This document shows, one piece after another, positions 27,301 through 37,669 of a stretch of 64,000 bases of DNA. The position numbers were made by a program, and so were the translations under genes. The notes below the pieces were generated by a model. It was not told the origin of the DNA. It saw nothing but the letters and a program-made list of their open reading frames with translations, and did not search any database. Position 1 is the stretch's first letter. Each line of letters starts with the position of its first letter. This DNA comes from Thermoplasmata archaeon (GTDB taxonomy: Archaea > Thermoplasmatota > Thermoplasmata > Lutacidiplasmatales > UBA184), in assembly GCA_021790425.1 (NCBI GenBank), contig JAJYEA010000003.1, positions 1 to 64,000 on the forward strand. The letters run 5' to 3'.

Positions 27301-27738
27301 AGCCCGTCGACCTTCACGGTGGGGAAGACCACCACGCTGAACGCCAACGTCACGGGGGGCACCGCGCCGTACACGTACGCGTACCAGGGACTCCCGAAGG
27401 GGTGCTCCTCCGCCAACTCGGCGACCCTGGCCTGCACCCCCACCGAGACGGGCGCCTTCAACGTCACGCTGCAGGTGACGGATCATGGCGGCCATCACAC
27501 CGGGTCATACGCCGTGCTCACCGTGCAGAGCGCTCCCGCGGGCCCCAACACCACGACGGGAGGAGGGTCCTCGAGCTCGCTCGAGCTCTACCTCGTGATC
27601 GGGATCGTGGCGGTGGCGGCCCTCGCGGCGGTGGCGATCGTGCTCGCCCGGCGGCGTCGCTCGCCCCCTCAACCGGCACAGGCTCCGCAGCCGCAACCCC
27701 CCTCTCCGGCCACCCCGGAGTGGAGCGAAGGGCACTGA
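24367..27738 (+). CDS. Secreted phosphoesterase-family protein with Ig/PKD-like repeats and C-terminal TM anchor
   Basis: HFIYVVRENHVFDDYLGDC and ITQDDTQNGQNGPDHINNGRRLPFVLVA resemble the phosphoesterase family; multiple beta-rich repeats; LELYLVIGIVAVAALAAVAIVLARRRR. Confidence 0.8.
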   Translation: MRVSVRSWGAIALVVVTVLVFSGEVNGIISPTTGPSLARPVGNAGLPTAPSPQTSSLPAFPNNLTHFIYVVRENHVFDDYLGDCHTTINSSCNDNTDYSSQTNYQADVPFLHDLARNYTVFDNMYSSIDPYSSQGHAYLLTADASGTDLCATGGVEGTGSSSEWGVYNSSSVQSGYCSFLSDGNDENYPSGGSIFDRFLGPNVTQTDGTPSFLTIGDIIWNVASPGCSVAATTGIPGSLPGNNQSVEHLTGCTNGWWYNSSTSSATMPPVVNPVTGVPEELFVCQDYCKTGPSPYLDQDSAYAFISYVKDYGLPTYTYVRLGDDHPGSLCGSSEPYATCIQWNDASLKLIVQDILNSTSPYANNTVIAITQDDTQNGQNGPDHINNGRRLPFVLVASHQVMRSGASNPASCGIAASYGHCGLVIHPTYNTSNVLAVMERVEMNVNPSVFYTGGTSPNRFAFPMEQNDYLAELDPLEPVWKCGEAGVPCNTGVISQVLTSTTVSPNPVNAAAGSTVGLTASALDQNGRAISGASFAWSLNPANLGTLSSMTGSAVTFTAASSAGSGTVCENATYSAVTQMGCAPVTVSTTVTLASVALAPPGPVSVLPSHPLNFTASSSGSNGQPLTGSTTFAWTVNTTVYGALNASTGSSVTFNAGTSNGNLTLCVNGTYSGVTRMACDAVSVSQAAPALTSVTLTPLTVSLLSGGVQTFDAQAMDQYSHPITSGITYQWTVSPASLGTATPASGTSNTTTFTAATTSTGATGTLTVSAINALTTLVTRTASVTVRPQTGPPTISSFTASPATLALGGTTFLNVSATGGTGTLTYSYTGLPSPCASQDLPSITCPAGAAGTYSVTVTVSDAATPPRTATATIGFTVFAPPSIASFTASPATIAPGGTTTLTVTASGGLGPLSYGYSGLPSPCASANQSSITCSTTASGTYPVTVTVSDSAATPHTATNTTSFTVQTATSPLTLQYFYASPSTFTVGKTTTLNANVTGGTAPYTYAYQGLPKGCSSANSATLACTPTETGAFNVTLQVTDHGGHHTGSYAVLTVQSAPAGPNTTTGGGSSSSLELYLVIGIVAVAALAAVAIVLARRRRSPPQPAQAPQPQPPSPATPEWSEGH

Positions 27739-27754
27739 CGTCGGGGACAGGGAA

Positions 27755-28294
27755 CTAGCCGTCGGGCTCGGGAAGGGACTCGTCCTGGGCCACGCCCAGA
27801 TCCATGCGCCGTGCCGCCAGGTGGATCGCGATCCCCAGCAGGACCAGGGAGACGGCGTAGAAGAGGGTCTCGTACACCGACATCGCGTGCTGGACCGGGG
27901 CGGAGATGCTGATGAGCGTGGTCCCGCTGACGAAGACCGCGAGGAGGGTGGGGACGATGGGGGTGCAGCAGAGCAGGTTCGGCAGGATGCCCAGGACCAC
28001 GGCCCCGATCGTCGTCCCTTCGGTGTGGCGCCCCCGGTCGGAGATCACGCAGTGCGGGTGCTTCCAGAGGTAGACGTCCAGCAACAGGAGGAGCGGGAAG
28101 AGGATCCCGAACCCGATGGCGAGCCCCACGGAGGCGGGTGGGAGGAAGGGGACCCCCCAGAACCCGAAGACCCCCGTAGCGACCCAGGCGAGCAGGAGGA
28201 GATATCCCACCGCCACGAGCACGACCGAGAGAGGGTAGGCGACGAGATAGGCCCGGTGCGAGAAGAGCACCCGGAAGGCGCCGGGCTCCGGCAA
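27755..28294 (-). CDS. Multi-TM membrane protein
   Basis: Hydrophobic ORF directly downstream of the thioredoxin-like gene; start (TTG) uncertain. Confidence 0.6.
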   Translation of the reverse strand: MPEPGAFRVLFSHRAYLVAYPLSVVLVAVGYLLLLAWVATGVFGFWGVPFLPPASVGLAIGFGILFPLLLLLDVYLWKHPHCVISDRGRHTEGTTIGAVVLGILPNLLCCTPIVPTLLAVFVSGTTLISISAPVQHAMSVYETLFYAVSLVLLGIAIHLAARRMDLGVAQDESLPEPDG

Positions 28295-28314
28295 GCACGC
28301 GGGGGGACGGGCGC

Positions 28315-29046
28315 TCAATTGCCCTGGGCCTGGCCGAGCATGGCCCCGAACTCGCCGCTCAGACCCGAGCCCGTGTTCAGGACCACCCCGTGGGAGCTCA
28401 CGAGGTAGTAGACGTCCGTCTGGCCCTGCGAGTCGTAGAGGGTCTCCGTGTTGGCATCGCTCCACCCCATCACCCAGCCCGCCTGGCCGGAGTACCCGTA
28501 GTCGGAGGCGAAGGTGGAGAGCGAGACCCCGGACTGGCCGAGGTTGTTGTAGATCTCGAGCTCGAGGAAGGTCACGTTGGCGCTGCGATACTGGGAGTAG
28601 TAGTCGGAGACGAAGATGTGCGTCGCCTGCTGGCAGTACTGGCACCACGTCGTGAAGAAGAGGATGAGCACCGGGTGGCCCTGGTAGGCGCTCAGCGCGT
28701 TCGAGCCTCCGTTGACGTTGGAGAACGTGAACTCGGGCGCCGGCTTGCCGACCGAGGCGTAGTCCGGCCCGGGGCGGGTGAACGCGTAGACCGCCACACC
28801 GGCCACCACGATGACAATCACGATCGCCACGATCCGCCACGTCGTGAAGAAGTCCCGCCATCCGGTCGTCCCGCGCGCTCGCTTCCGCACCGCCACCTCC
28901 GTCTCGTGCAGCCGTGCCTTGAACGCGGAATCGGGCCGATAGCCCGGGTGCACCGTCCCGAGATGGGTCTTGATACGGTCCTCGCGCACCGAGGCGGAAC
29001 ACGCCGGGCACCGGATCGACCGGGCCTTGTTCCCACCCTTCGCCAT
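28315..29046 (-). CDS. Membrane-anchored thioredoxin-like protein with N-terminal C2H2-like zinc finger
   Basis: CPACSASVREDRIKTHLGTVH, one TM, then FFTTWCQYCQQATHIF redox motif. Confidence 0.8.
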   Translation of the reverse strand: MAKGGNKARSIRCPACSASVREDRIKTHLGTVHPGYRPDSAFKARLHETEVAVRKRARGTTGWRDFFTTWRIVAIVIVIVVAGVAVYAFTRPGPDYASVGKPAPEFTFSNVNGGSNALSAYQGHPVLILFFTTWCQYCQQATHIFVSDYYSQYRSANVTFLELEIYNNLGQSGVSLSTFASDYGYSGQAGWVMGWSDANTETLYDSQGQTDVYYLVSSHGVVLNTGSGLSGEFGAMLGQAQGN

Positions 29047-29163
29047 AGCGAGTGGCTAATGCTGTCTCATGTTGATAAGCATTACCTAACCCGGGCAAGG
29101 CTCCGCGCGCCCGCCCCCTTCCCGAGGGAGGACCTAATAAGCCAGTGAGTGGTGTCTATTCGT

Positions 29164-29559
29164 ATGACCGGAGCCGCAGGTCCCCAGTATCGCAAGCTCA
29201 CCAGGGAGGAAGAACGGGTGATCGCCCACGGGGGCACCGAACCCCCTTTCTCGGGGGAGTACGAGGACCACTTCCTGCAGGGGACCTACCGCTGCAAGCG
29301 GTGCTCGGCGCCATTGTACCGTTCCTCCTCCAAGTTCGATGCGGGGTGCGGCTGGCCCGCGTTCGATGACGAGGTGGAGGGTGCGGTGCGACGCATCCCG
29401 GACGCCGATGGTGAGCGCGTCGAGATCCGCTGTGCGCGGTGCGACGCCCATCTCGGGCATGTCTTCGAGGGGGAGGGGCTCACGCCGAAGGGCATCCGCC
29501 ACTGCGTGAACTCGATCTCCCTGACCTTCGTCCAGGAGGGGACGGAAACCCATGGCTGA
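29164..29559 (+). CDS. msrB: Peptide methionine-R-sulfoxide reductase
   Basis: [26 protein letters not shown] ... [13 protein letters not shown]. Confidence 0.95.
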   Translation: MTGAAGPQYRKLTREEERVIAHGGTEPPFSGEYEDHFLQGTYRCKRCSAPLYRSSSKFDAGCGWPAFDDEVEGAVRRIPDADGERVEIRCARCDAHLGHVFEGEGLTPKGIRHCVNSISLTFVQEGTETHG

Positions 29560-30088
29560 GCCCACCGAGTCGATCGTGCTCGGCGGCGGCTGCTTCTGGT
29601 GCACCGAGGCCGTCTTCTCCCGGCTCCGCGGGGTGGTGAGCGCGGTCTCCGGATACGCGGGAGGCACCGTGCCGAACCCGACGTACGAGCAGGTCTGCGA
29701 GGACACGACCGGGCACGCGGAGGTCAGCCGGGTCGAGTTCGACCCGGGCCAGGTCAGCCTCGACCAGCTCTTGGAGGTCTTCTTCTACGTCCACGACCCC
29801 ACCTCCCTCAATCGGCAGGGCGCGGACGTGGGGACCCAGTACCGGTCGATCATCCTCTACACCCAGGAGTCCCAGCGACCGGTGATCGAACGGCGACTAC
29901 GGAGAGCGCAGGAGGAGCACCCCCGTCCCGTCGTGACCCAGGTGGGGCCGCTCGAGCAGTTCTATCCGGCCGAGGCCCACCACCAGCACTACTTCGAGCG
30001 GCATCCGAGCCAGGGCTACTGCGCCCTCACGATCCAACCGAAGGTGGCGAAGGCCGAGCGGCATTTCCCGGAACTGCTCCGGGGCTGA
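29552..30088 (+). CDS. msrA: Peptide methionine-S-sulfoxide reductase
   Basis: [13 protein letters not shown]; overlaps msrB by 8 bp. Confidence 0.96.
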   Translation: MAEPTESIVLGGGCFWCTEAVFSRLRGVVSAVSGYAGGTVPNPTYEQVCEDTTGHAEVSRVEFDPGQVSLDQLLEVFFYVHDPTSLNRQGADVGTQYRSIILYTQESQRPVIERRLRRAQEEHPRPVVTQVGPLEQFYPAEAHHQHYFERHPSQGYCALTIQPKVAKAERHFPELLRG

Positions 30089-30147
30089 GACGGCCCCGCG
30101 TCCCGGCGCTGCCCTCAAGAGCCCTCGCGGGCTCCGGGAAGGCAAGG

Positions 30148-30822
30148 ATGACCACGATCCGGGTAGTGGCCGCCCACGAGGTGGTCCGGGGGATCTATCC
30201 GCGGCCCGTGACCGAGAAGGACGAGCTCGCGATCGCGGTGGGGCGGGCCATCGATTCCGCCCTGTCGAAGTTCGGCCACGAGTACAGCCACAACCTGCGG
30301 CCCACGGCGGCCTCCATCCTGGCCTTCGCGACGGAGGTCCTCGACGAGGGCATCCGGGATGCGGACATCGAGGTGCCCGTCCCCGACCGGGACCGGATCC
30401 TCGGCGAGATCGCGAACACGATCCGTGCGTACCGGAAGAGCGAGATCTTCGCCCTGCCCCGCCCCCGGTCGCGACTTGTCCTCATCAACGGACAGGCGGG
30501 CGTCTATGCCCAGCCCGACTACTGGGACCGCCAGTCCCGTTTCTACGAGATGAAGAGCTTCCGGACGAGTCCTCCCCCGCCGGACGTGGACCTCCAGCTC
30601 CGGCTCTTCCAGCTGGCCTTCCCGGGGCTGACGGGCATCCTGATCTCCTTCGACCGGCACTCCGTGCCGGTCACGGTGCGGCGGTACGAGTGCCCACCCC
30701 TCACGGACGGATCCCGTCGGGAGACCCTCCTCCTGGCGCTGCGGATCGCGCTGGAGGTGGGGCAGGAGAAGGTGCTGGAACAGGTGGACGCCCAGACCGT
30801 GGGCTACACCGTGGAGCCCTAG
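30148..30822 (+). CDS. Hypothetical protein, possible PD-(D/E)XK-like fold
   Basis: QPDYWDRQSRFYEMKSF...LQLRLFQLAFPG resembles D-x(n)-ExK plus downstream Q motif. Confidence 0.45.
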   Translation: MTTIRVVAAHEVVRGIYPRPVTEKDELAIAVGRAIDSALSKFGHEYSHNLRPTAASILAFATEVLDEGIRDADIEVPVPDRDRILGEIANTIRAYRKSEIFALPRPRSRLVLINGQAGVYAQPDYWDRQSRFYEMKSFRTSPPPPDVDLQLRLFQLAFPGLTGILISFDRHSVPVTVRRYECPPLTDGSRRETLLLALRIALEVGQEKVLEQVDAQTVGYTVEP

Positions 30823-30883
30823 CGGTCCCTGTCCCTTCCTCCGCTCCGCACGGGCCATATACTCTCCGCCGCATTGGTGGTCG

Positions 30884-31816
30884 ATGGAGTGCGCCCACCC
30901 CCGCTGCACCCGGCCCGTCATCATCGACCAGCCGTACGCCGGGGCCCACCTCTGTCGGCCGCACTTCGCGGACTCCGTGGTGGAACGGGTCCGCCGGGAG
31001 CTCCACCGGCAGGCGCCCCGCCTGCCCGGCGGGACGCTCGCGGTCGCCCTCTCCGGGGGAAAGGACTCCGGCGTGCTCCTCACGCTCCTGGTCCGCCTGC
31101 TGGGGGAGCGCCGGAACATCCGGATCGTGGCCATCACGATCGACGAAGGGATCGAGCAGTATCGGGCGGCGACGCTCCTCCGGGCCCGCGAGCTGACGCA
31201 GCGGCTGGGGGTGGAGCACGTCGTCCGCCGCTTCCAGGACGAGCTCGGGACCACCACCGACCAGGCCGCCGCTCGGCTTCCCCAGGTGGCCCCATGCTCC
31301 ACCTGCGGGGTGTGGCGTCGCACCCTCCTCAACCGCACCGCCCGCGAGCTCGGGGCCGTCCGTCTCGCGGTGGGATTCAACCTCGACGACCTTGCCCAGA
31401 CGGTGCTGATGAACCTCGTGCGCGGAGAGCCCCACCGGCTCCTCCAGATGGCCCCGCACCGCTCGGTGGAGGAGGGCATGGTCCCCCGCATCGCCCCCCT
31501 CGCCACGGTGCCGGAGCGGGAGGTCTACCTCTACGCCCGGCTCGAGGGGATCCCGTTCGATCACACGACCTGTCCCCATGCCGGACGGGCGATGCGCAAT
31601 GTCTTCCGGGAGACCCTGTGGAAGATGGAGGAGGAGATCCCGGGTTCGCGGCACGCCCTCCTCCGGACGAGGGAGAAGCTCATCGAGGCGCTCTCCGCCC
31701 TGCCCCCCGGTTCCCCCACGGGGAAGTGCCAGGCGTGCGGAGAACCGGCCTCCCAGGAGTTCTGCCGCTCCTGCCTCTTCCTGGAGTCCCTCACCGAGGC
31801 GGACGGGTCTCCCTAG
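30884..31816 (+). CDS. TtuA/Ncs6-like tRNA thiolation ATPase
   Basis: ALSGGKDSGVLL PP-loop, CxxC pairs at both ends, PCSTCGVWRR, GFNLDDLAQT. Confidence 0.85.
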   Translation: MECAHPRCTRPVIIDQPYAGAHLCRPHFADSVVERVRRELHRQAPRLPGGTLAVALSGGKDSGVLLTLLVRLLGERRNIRIVAITIDEGIEQYRAATLLRARELTQRLGVEHVVRRFQDELGTTTDQAAARLPQVAPCSTCGVWRRTLLNRTARELGAVRLAVGFNLDDLAQTVLMNLVRGEPHRLLQMAPHRSVEEGMVPRIAPLATVPEREVYLYARLEGIPFDHTTCPHAGRAMRNVFRETLWKMEEEIPGSRHALLRTREKLIEALSALPPGSPTGKCQACGEPASQEFCRSCLFLESLTEADGSP

Positions 31817-31864
31817 CCGGCCTCGCTCGTTCCCGTTATAAGTCGGGGCCGGTGTGCACTCCGC

Positions 31865-32737
31865 ATGTCGACCCCGGCGGTCTCTCCCGTGGAACGGCTC
31901 TTGGTGGTAGGATCGGGGATCATGGGTTCGGGGATCGCGACCGTGGCGGTCGCGCGCGGCATCCCCACGCTCCTCTACGACGTCAAGGACGTGTTCCTCG
32001 ACAAGGGCGTCGCGGTCGTCGAGAAGAACCTGGGCCGGATGGTGGAGAAGGGCCAGATGACCCCGGAGGCCCGGGCCTCCGCGCGGGAGCGGCTCCGGCC
32101 CACCCTGATGCTCGAGGACGCCGCCGGCGCCGACCTCGTCATGGAGGCGGCCCCCGAGAACCTGGCCGTGAAGAAGGAGCTCTTCCGCACGCTGGAGGGC
32201 ATCGTGCCACCCACGGCCCTGCTCGGCACGAACACCTCCTCGCTCTCGATCACGTCCATCGCCTCGACCGTCCGGGACCCCGGACGCGTGGCGGGCATCC
32301 ACTTCTTCAACCCCGTCCCGGCGATGGAGCTGGTCGAGCTCATCGCGGGCGTCCATACCCGCCCCGACGTGCTCGCACGGGCCCGGGCCTTCGCCGAGTT
32401 CCTGGGGAAGACGGTGACATCGAGCAAGGACTTCCCGGGGTTCGTGACCACCCGGTCCATCGGGGTGCTCATCAACGAGGCCGCCTGGATGCTCTACGAA
32501 GGGGTGGCCAGCCGGGAGGATATCGACACCGCCCACCGCCTCGGCTTCCACCACCCCATGGGCCCGCTCGCCCTCGCGGACCTGGTCGGGATCGACACCG
32601 CGCTCGCCATCCTCGAACGGCTCTACACCGGCTTCCGCGACCCCAAGTACCGCGCCTGCCCGCTCATCGTGCAGATGGTCGAGGCCGGGAAGCTGGGCCG
32701 CAAGACCGGTGAGGGGTTCTATTCGTACGGGAAATGA
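31865..32737 (+). CDS. 3-hydroxyacyl-CoA dehydrogenase
   Basis: VVGSGIMGSGIA Rossmann motif, GIHFFNPVPAMELVELI, PGFVTTRSIGVLINEA. Confidence 0.92.
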   Translation: MSTPAVSPVERLLVVGSGIMGSGIATVAVARGIPTLLYDVKDVFLDKGVAVVEKNLGRMVEKGQMTPEARASARERLRPTLMLEDAAGADLVMEAAPENLAVKKELFRTLEGIVPPTALLGTNTSSLSITSIASTVRDPGRVAGIHFFNPVPAMELVELIAGVHTRPDVLARARAFAEFLGKTVTSSKDFPGFVTTRSIGVLINEAAWMLYEGVASREDIDTAHRLGFHHPMGPLALADLVGIDTALAILERLYTGFRDPKYRACPLIVQMVEAGKLGRKTGEGFYSYGK

Positions 32738-33552
32738 GCTCGGGCCTCACCGTCATCCTCATCCTAATCCTCCTCTCCTTCCTCCCCGCCATCGCCTACC
32801 TCGCCTGGGTGCGCAAGAGCGAGCGCTACAATCAGGAGGGATGGGCGCCCCTCCTCCGGTCCTTTCTCTTCGGCGCCCTGATCAGCACCTTCATCTCCGG
32901 CGTGCTGGAGCTCATCCTCCAGGCCGTCTACTCCACCGTCGTCCAGCCGGACATCAGCTCGGTCCCGCAGGGCGCGACCAACGCCTACCTCGTCCTCGCG
33001 ATCGTCATCGCGCCCCTCGTCGAGGAGGGGATGAAGGGGCTCGGCGTCTACGCCAGCCGGAGCAACTTCCGCTACGTGGCGGACGGGCTCGTCTTCGGGG
33101 CGGCCGTCGGGTTCGGCTTTGGCTTCGTGGAGAACACCCTCTATGGTCTCTCGGCCCTTCAGGAGGCCGGCTTCGCGGCCGCCATCGCCACGCTCTTCGT
33201 GCGGGCCGTCTCGAGCGTGCTGCTCCACGGGAGCGCCACGGCCATGACCGGATACGGGGTGGCCGAGAACAGTCTCCACGAGGGGCGGGGCCACGTGCTC
33301 GCCGGGTACTACTTCCTCGCGGTCCTGATGCACGCCACCTTCAACGCCCTCGCCTCCCTCCCGTACCTCCTCCCGCAGTACTGGGTGAACAAGATCGGGC
33401 TCGAGCTCCTCTCCCTGATCTCGCTGCTCCTCGCGATCGCCTACGCGATGTCGGCCTTCAGCCACATCCGGAACCGGATCGCGGAACTCCAGTTCCAGCC
33501 GCTGCGCGCGTCCTCGATGAGCCCCGCGACGATGCCACGCATCCGTCGCTAG
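32734..33552 (+). CDS. PrsW-family intramembrane metalloprotease
   Basis: VEEGMKG, FGFGFVENTLYG and LMHATFNAL motifs in a multi-TM protein. Confidence 0.85.
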   Translation: MSSGLTVILILILLSFLPAIAYLAWVRKSERYNQEGWAPLLRSFLFGALISTFISGVLELILQAVYSTVVQPDISSVPQGATNAYLVLAIVIAPLVEEGMKGLGVYASRSNFRYVADGLVFGAAVGFGFGFVENTLYGLSALQEAGFAAAIATLFVRAVSSVLLHGSATAMTGYGVAENSLHEGRGHVLAGYYFLAVLMHATFNALASLPYLLPQYWVNKIGLELLSLISLLLAIAYAMSAFSHIRNRIAELQFQPLRASSMSPATMPRIRR

Positions 33553-33583
33553 GACCGCCAGGGTCCACCGGGGGACCGGAAGC

Positions 33584-33979
33584 TCAGGGAGAAGCCTGGG
33601 GGCGATTGCCGCCCCGCGACCACTCCTCGGACGACATCTTCTCGTAGACCGCCCCGGGGTGGTCGACCTTCGCGACCTCCTTGCCGCCCGCGTCTAGGAT
33701 GGCGTTGCGGTTAAGGAGCCAGTAGTGGATGCGCCAGTTCTTCCCCTTGTCCACCACCGCATCCTCCTCCTCGCTCGAGAGGAGCCCTTCCTCCTCGAGC
33801 CGGTAGAAGATGTCGCGGTCCTCGGTGGAGAGGATGTTGTCCAGGATGGACTGCTCGCTGCCGAAGTAGCTCAGCACCTGGAGGGCCACGGCCCCGGCCT
33901 CTTCCGCGGGGATCTTCCCGTGGGCCACAAGGGTCCGACGGATGGCTTCCGTCATCTCCTCCAGGGTCACTACGGCCAT
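33584..33979 (-). CDS. Conserved hypothetical protein (DUF6015-like)
   Basis: [40 protein letters not shown]...; start approximate. Confidence 0.5.
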   Translation of the reverse strand: MAVVTLEEMTEAIRRTLVAHGKIPAEEAGAVALQVLSYFGSEQSILDNILSTEDRDIFYRLEEEGLLSSEEEDAVVDKGKNWRIHYWLLNRNAILDAGGKEVAKVDHPGAVYEKMSSEEWSRGGNRPQASP

Positions 33980-34035
33980 GCGCGCAACGAAGACTGGGGA
34001 GATAATCAAGGCTCCGCTCAGGGAAAGCTGACCTC

Positions 34036-34758
34036 GTGCGCGCGCCCGACGTGGGCCTGGGCTGCGAGGCGCTAAGTGGGACGGCCGCTCCCCAATCGCT
34101 GGTGTCTCCCGAGGAGCCTTCCGGACGTGGGGCGGGGCGCGGCCCGTCCCTTCCTTCCGACCCCGATCGCGAACGCATCCCGGAGCGTTTCGGGCACCCG
34201 ATCCCCCGGACGTTCTTCGAACGACCGACCGCGACGGTCGCCCGCGAGCTCGTCGGAGCCCTCCTCGTGCGGCGGGTGGGGCCGCGGGCGTTCCTCGCGG
34301 CCCGGCTCCTCGAGACGGAGGCGTACGTGGCCGGCGATCCGGCGAACCACGCGTTCCGCGGACCCGGCCTCCGGAACTGGACGATGTTCTCCGGTCCCGG
34401 CCACTGGTACGTCTACCGCATCCACCAGGTGCACTGCGCCAACGTGACCACGGCCCCGGGCGAGGCCGTGCTCCTGCGCGCGGCGGAGCCGATCGTGGGG
34501 GACCTTTCCCGGATGGGGGGACCCGGACTTCTCTGTCGGGCCTTCGGCCTCGCGCGCGGGCACGACGGCGGGGATGCCATCCGCGGCGCGTTGCGGATCC
34601 TGCCGGGCCTCGCGCCCCCGGGGACCGTCCGCGCGACGCCGCGGATCGGGATCCGGGAGGGCCGGGAACGCCTGCTCCGGTTCGTGCGGGAGGACGAATC
34701 CCACCCTCGAGAAAGTACGCCCGGGCGTCCGAAGCGACCCCTCACGGGGGCATCGTGA
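34036..34758 (+). CDS. 3-methyladenine DNA glycosylase (AAG/MPG family)
   Basis: [18 protein letters not shown]...[16 protein letters not shown]. Confidence 0.9.
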   Translation: MRAPDVGLGCEALSGTAAPQSLVSPEEPSGRGAGRGPSLPSDPDRERIPERFGHPIPRTFFERPTATVARELVGALLVRRVGPRAFLAARLLETEAYVAGDPANHAFRGPGLRNWTMFSGPGHWYVYRIHQVHCANVTTAPGEAVLLRAAEPIVGDLSRMGGPGLLCRAFGLARGHDGGDAIRGALRILPGLAPPGTVRATPRIGIREGRERLLRFVREDESHPRESTPGRPKRPLTGAS

Positions 34759-35680
34759 GCTTGAGCTTCCGAGTGAGCTCCTTGTAGCGGTTGCGGATCG
34801 TGACCTCGGTGACGCTCGCGACCTGCGCCACCTCGCGCTGGGTCCTGCGTTCCCCGCTCAGGATGCTCGCGATGTAGATCACCGCGGCGGCCACGCCGGT
34901 GGGACCCCGGCCGCTCGTGAGCTCGCGCTTCGTCGCCTCCTTCAGGATCTGGTTCGCCCGCGCCAGCGTGTCGCTCCGGAGCTTGAGCTGCTGGGCGAAG
35001 CGCTGGATGTAGTCCTGGGGGCTCGAGGGGAGGCACCGCAACGAGAGCTCGCGGGCCACGAACCGGTACACGCGACCGATCTCCTTCCGCCCCACGCCGG
35101 ACTTCTCCGACACCTCGTCCAGCGTCCGCGGGAGGTTGCTCTGGCGGCACGCGCAGTAGACGCTCGCGGCGACGACCCCCTCGATGGAGCGACCGCGCAC
35201 GAGGTTGTGGCTGACCGCCTTCCGGTAGATGACGGCCGCCGAGTCCCGGACGGTGCGGGGAAGCTCCATGGAGCCGCCCAGGTGGTCCAGGACCCCCAGC
35301 GCGAGGGCGAGGTTGCGCTCCGTGGCGTTGGAGACTCGGATCCGCCGCTGCCACTTGCGGAGGCGGTAGAGCTGGGCGCGGTTCTTGGTGGGGATGGACT
35401 TGCCGTAGGTGTCGGTGTTCTTCCAGCCGATCTCGGTCGACAGCCCCTTGTCGTGCAGCATGACCGAGGCCGGGGCTCCCGCCCGCGCCCGCCGGGCCCC
35501 GTCCTCCCCGTCGAAGGTGCGCCAGTCCGGGCCCTGGTCGATGAACGAATCCTCGTTCACGAGACCGCAGTCATCGCACACCAGCTCGCCCTGGGTGTAG
35601 TGCCGGGTGAGCCGCGAGGAGCCGCAGTTCTTGCAAGCGGCGAGAGGAGGGTCACTCTTTCTCCAACCCTCCTCGCCCAT
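34742..35680 (-). CDS. tfb: Transcription initiation factor TFB
   Basis: N-terminal Zn ribbon CKNCGSSRL...CDDCGLV and two cyclin-like repeats. Confidence 0.96.
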   Translation of the reverse strand: MGEEGWRKSDPPLAACKNCGSSRLTRHYTQGELVCDDCGLVNEDSFIDQGPDWRTFDGEDGARRARAGAPASVMLHDKGLSTEIGWKNTDTYGKSIPTKNRAQLYRLRKWQRRIRVSNATERNLALALGVLDHLGGSMELPRTVRDSAAVIYRKAVSHNLVRGRSIEGVVAASVYCACRQSNLPRTLDEVSEKSGVGRKEIGRVYRFVARELSLRCLPSSPQDYIQRFAQQLKLRSDTLARANQILKEATKRELTSGRGPTGVAAAVIYIASILSGERRTQREVAQVASVTEVTIRNRYKELTRKLKLTMPP

Positions 35681-35682
35681 GG

Positions 35683-35957
35683 CTAGCCCTCCTTGACGAC
35701 CATGGTGGCACCGAGCAGGGAGAGGACCTCCTCCGTCGCGGGCGTGCGCCTCGGACGGACCGAGAGGTAGGGCTCCCGCACGGGCCCGAAGACCCGAACG
35801 ACGCGGCCGAGGTAGCGCCCGGAGGGATCGCGGACCAGCGTGCCTTCCGGGAGATCCGCACCCCGCAAGGTGAGGTTCCCCTCCGCGGTGACCGACACAA
35901 CGACGCCCGCCGCGCCCGCCCGGGCGCGAGGGGTCCCCCTCGCGGTAGAATGCTGGT
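35683..35957 (-). CDS. gar1: H/ACA RNP protein Gar1-like (start uncertain)
   Basis: [18 protein letters not shown]; position next to TFB. Confidence 0.75.
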
Positions 35958-36019
35958 TCGGCACCAGGGATAAATATCTTCCGCAAAGTATTAGAAGATT
36001 CCGAACACTGGTGGCCGGC

Positions 36020-36829
36020 ATGCTCATGGAGCGCCAGCCCGAGCTTGACCTCCTCGTGCGGCTCGCCTACATGGTGGAGAGCCGGGTGGTGCAGGAGCGC
36101 TACTCCCCCCACGCTTTTCGGACGGTGGCCATGGGGGCCGACGGCTCCCCCACCGAAGAGGTCGACCGGGTCGCTGAGGCGCAGGTGCTCTCCTTCCTCG
36201 AGCAGGAAGGGCTCGACTGGAATGTGCTTTCCGAGGAGCTCGGCTACGTGCACCGCGGCGGCAAGCGCGTCCTCGTGCTTGACCCCGTGGACGGGAGCTT
36301 CAACCTCCTGCGCGGGCTCCCGCTCGCCACCGTGTCCCTCGCGCTCGGAACGGAGCGGCTGGGCGACGTGGACGTCGGCGTCGTCCACGATCTCTACGGA
36401 GGCAAGACCTTCTGGGCGGTGAAGGGGCGCGGGGCCTATCTGGACGGTCAGCGCCTGCACACCCGGCCCCGGAAGGAGGGCCAGGAGCTCTTCTTCCTCA
36501 ACCTGAACAACCACTCGACCGACCGCGTGCGCGCGCTCGCCTCGAAGGCGCGGCGCATCCGGTCGCTCGGATCGGCCTCGCTCGAGATCGCCATGGTCGC
36601 GGCCGGACGGGGGGACATCTACTTCTTCGAGAGCGGGATGGAGGGAGCGAACCTCCGCGTCACCGACATCGCGGCGGCGCGCCTGATCCTCTACGAAGCG
36701 GGCGGCGGGATGGCCAAGGCGGACGGGGATCCGCTCGACCTTCCCCTCACGCTCGACGTCCGGAGCTCGGTCATCGCCTGGGGTAGCGAGGAGTTCTTCC
36801 GCGAAGGACAGCAGCTGGGGTACTGGTAG
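36020..36829 (+). CDS. Inositol monophosphatase/FBPase-family phosphatase
   Basis: [38 protein letters not shown]. Confidence 0.9.
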   Translation: MLMERQPELDLLVRLAYMVESRVVQERYSPHAFRTVAMGADGSPTEEVDRVAEAQVLSFLEQEGLDWNVLSEELGYVHRGGKRVLVLDPVDGSFNLLRGLPLATVSLALGTERLGDVDVGVVHDLYGGKTFWAVKGRGAYLDGQRLHTRPRKEGQELFFLNLNNHSTDRVRALASKARRIRSLGSASLEIAMVAAGRGDIYFFESGMEGANLRVTDIAAARLILYEAGGGMAKADGDPLDLPLTLDVRSSVIAWGSEEFFREGQQLGYW

Positions 36830-36832
36830 GCC

Positions 36833-37663
36833 ATGATGACCATCGGCCTCACGGGGAACCCGACCAACGACAAGGCGCTGGCCGTGGCCCGGACCCTCCA
36901 CGACATGCTCCGGGGGCGATGCAAGATGTTCCTCGACGAGGAGATCGCGAAGGGACTCGGTCTCCCGGGAGCGCCCCTCTCCACCTTTGACGGGCAGATC
37001 CTGATCTCCATCGGCGGCGACGGGACCCTCATCCGGGCGGCCGGCCTGGTGAACGCACCCATCCTGGGGGTCAAGGCCGGGGGGGTCGGGTTCCTGACCG
37101 AGGTCGACCCGGAAGAGGGGAACCTGGACGGGGCGATGGAGCGCGTCCTGAACGGCGCCTACTTCCTCGAGCCGCGGATGATGCTGGCGAGCGACTCCGC
37201 CGGGCACCTCGTCCCGGATGCCCTGAACGACCTGGTCGTCCACGTCAAGGATGTCGCCCGCATGCGCACCTTCGAGCTCTCCATCGACCGCAAGCCCTTC
37301 GGACGGATCCGGGCCGATGGCATCGTCGTCTCCACCCCCACGGGGTCGACCTCCTATGCGATGAGCGCCGGTGGACCGGCGGTCGATCCGCAGGTGGAGG
37401 CGCTCGTGGTCACGGCGATCGCCCCCTACGCCTACACCGGGCGGCCCCTGGTCGTGAGCCCGCTCAAGGAGATCTCGATCCGGCCGGTGGGGGTCGAGCG
37501 GGCCTGCTCCGTGATCGTCGACGGGAACTACGAGGAGGACCTGCCCGAGGGCGCGAGCGTCCACTGCTACCGTTCCCCCCGCCGGACGACGCTCGTCCGC
37601 TTCTCGAACCAGTTCTTCCAGCGGCTCCGCGCCAAGGCGATCCTGCCCTGGGACCGGGCCTGA
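36833..37663 (+). CDS. nadK: NAD kinase
   Basis: [45 protein letters not shown]. Confidence 0.94.
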   Translation: MMTIGLTGNPTNDKALAVARTLHDMLRGRCKMFLDEEIAKGLGLPGAPLSTFDGQILISIGGDGTLIRAAGLVNAPILGVKAGGVGFLTEVDPEEGNLDGAMERVLNGAYFLEPRMMLASDSAGHLVPDALNDLVVHVKDVARMRTFELSIDRKPFGRIRADGIVVSTPTGSTSYAMSAGGPAVDPQVEALVVTAIAPYAYTGRPLVVSPLKEISIRPVGVERACSVIVDGNYEEDLPEGASVHCYRSPRRTTLVRFSNQFFQRLRAKAILPWDRA

Positions 37664-37669
37664 CCGTCC

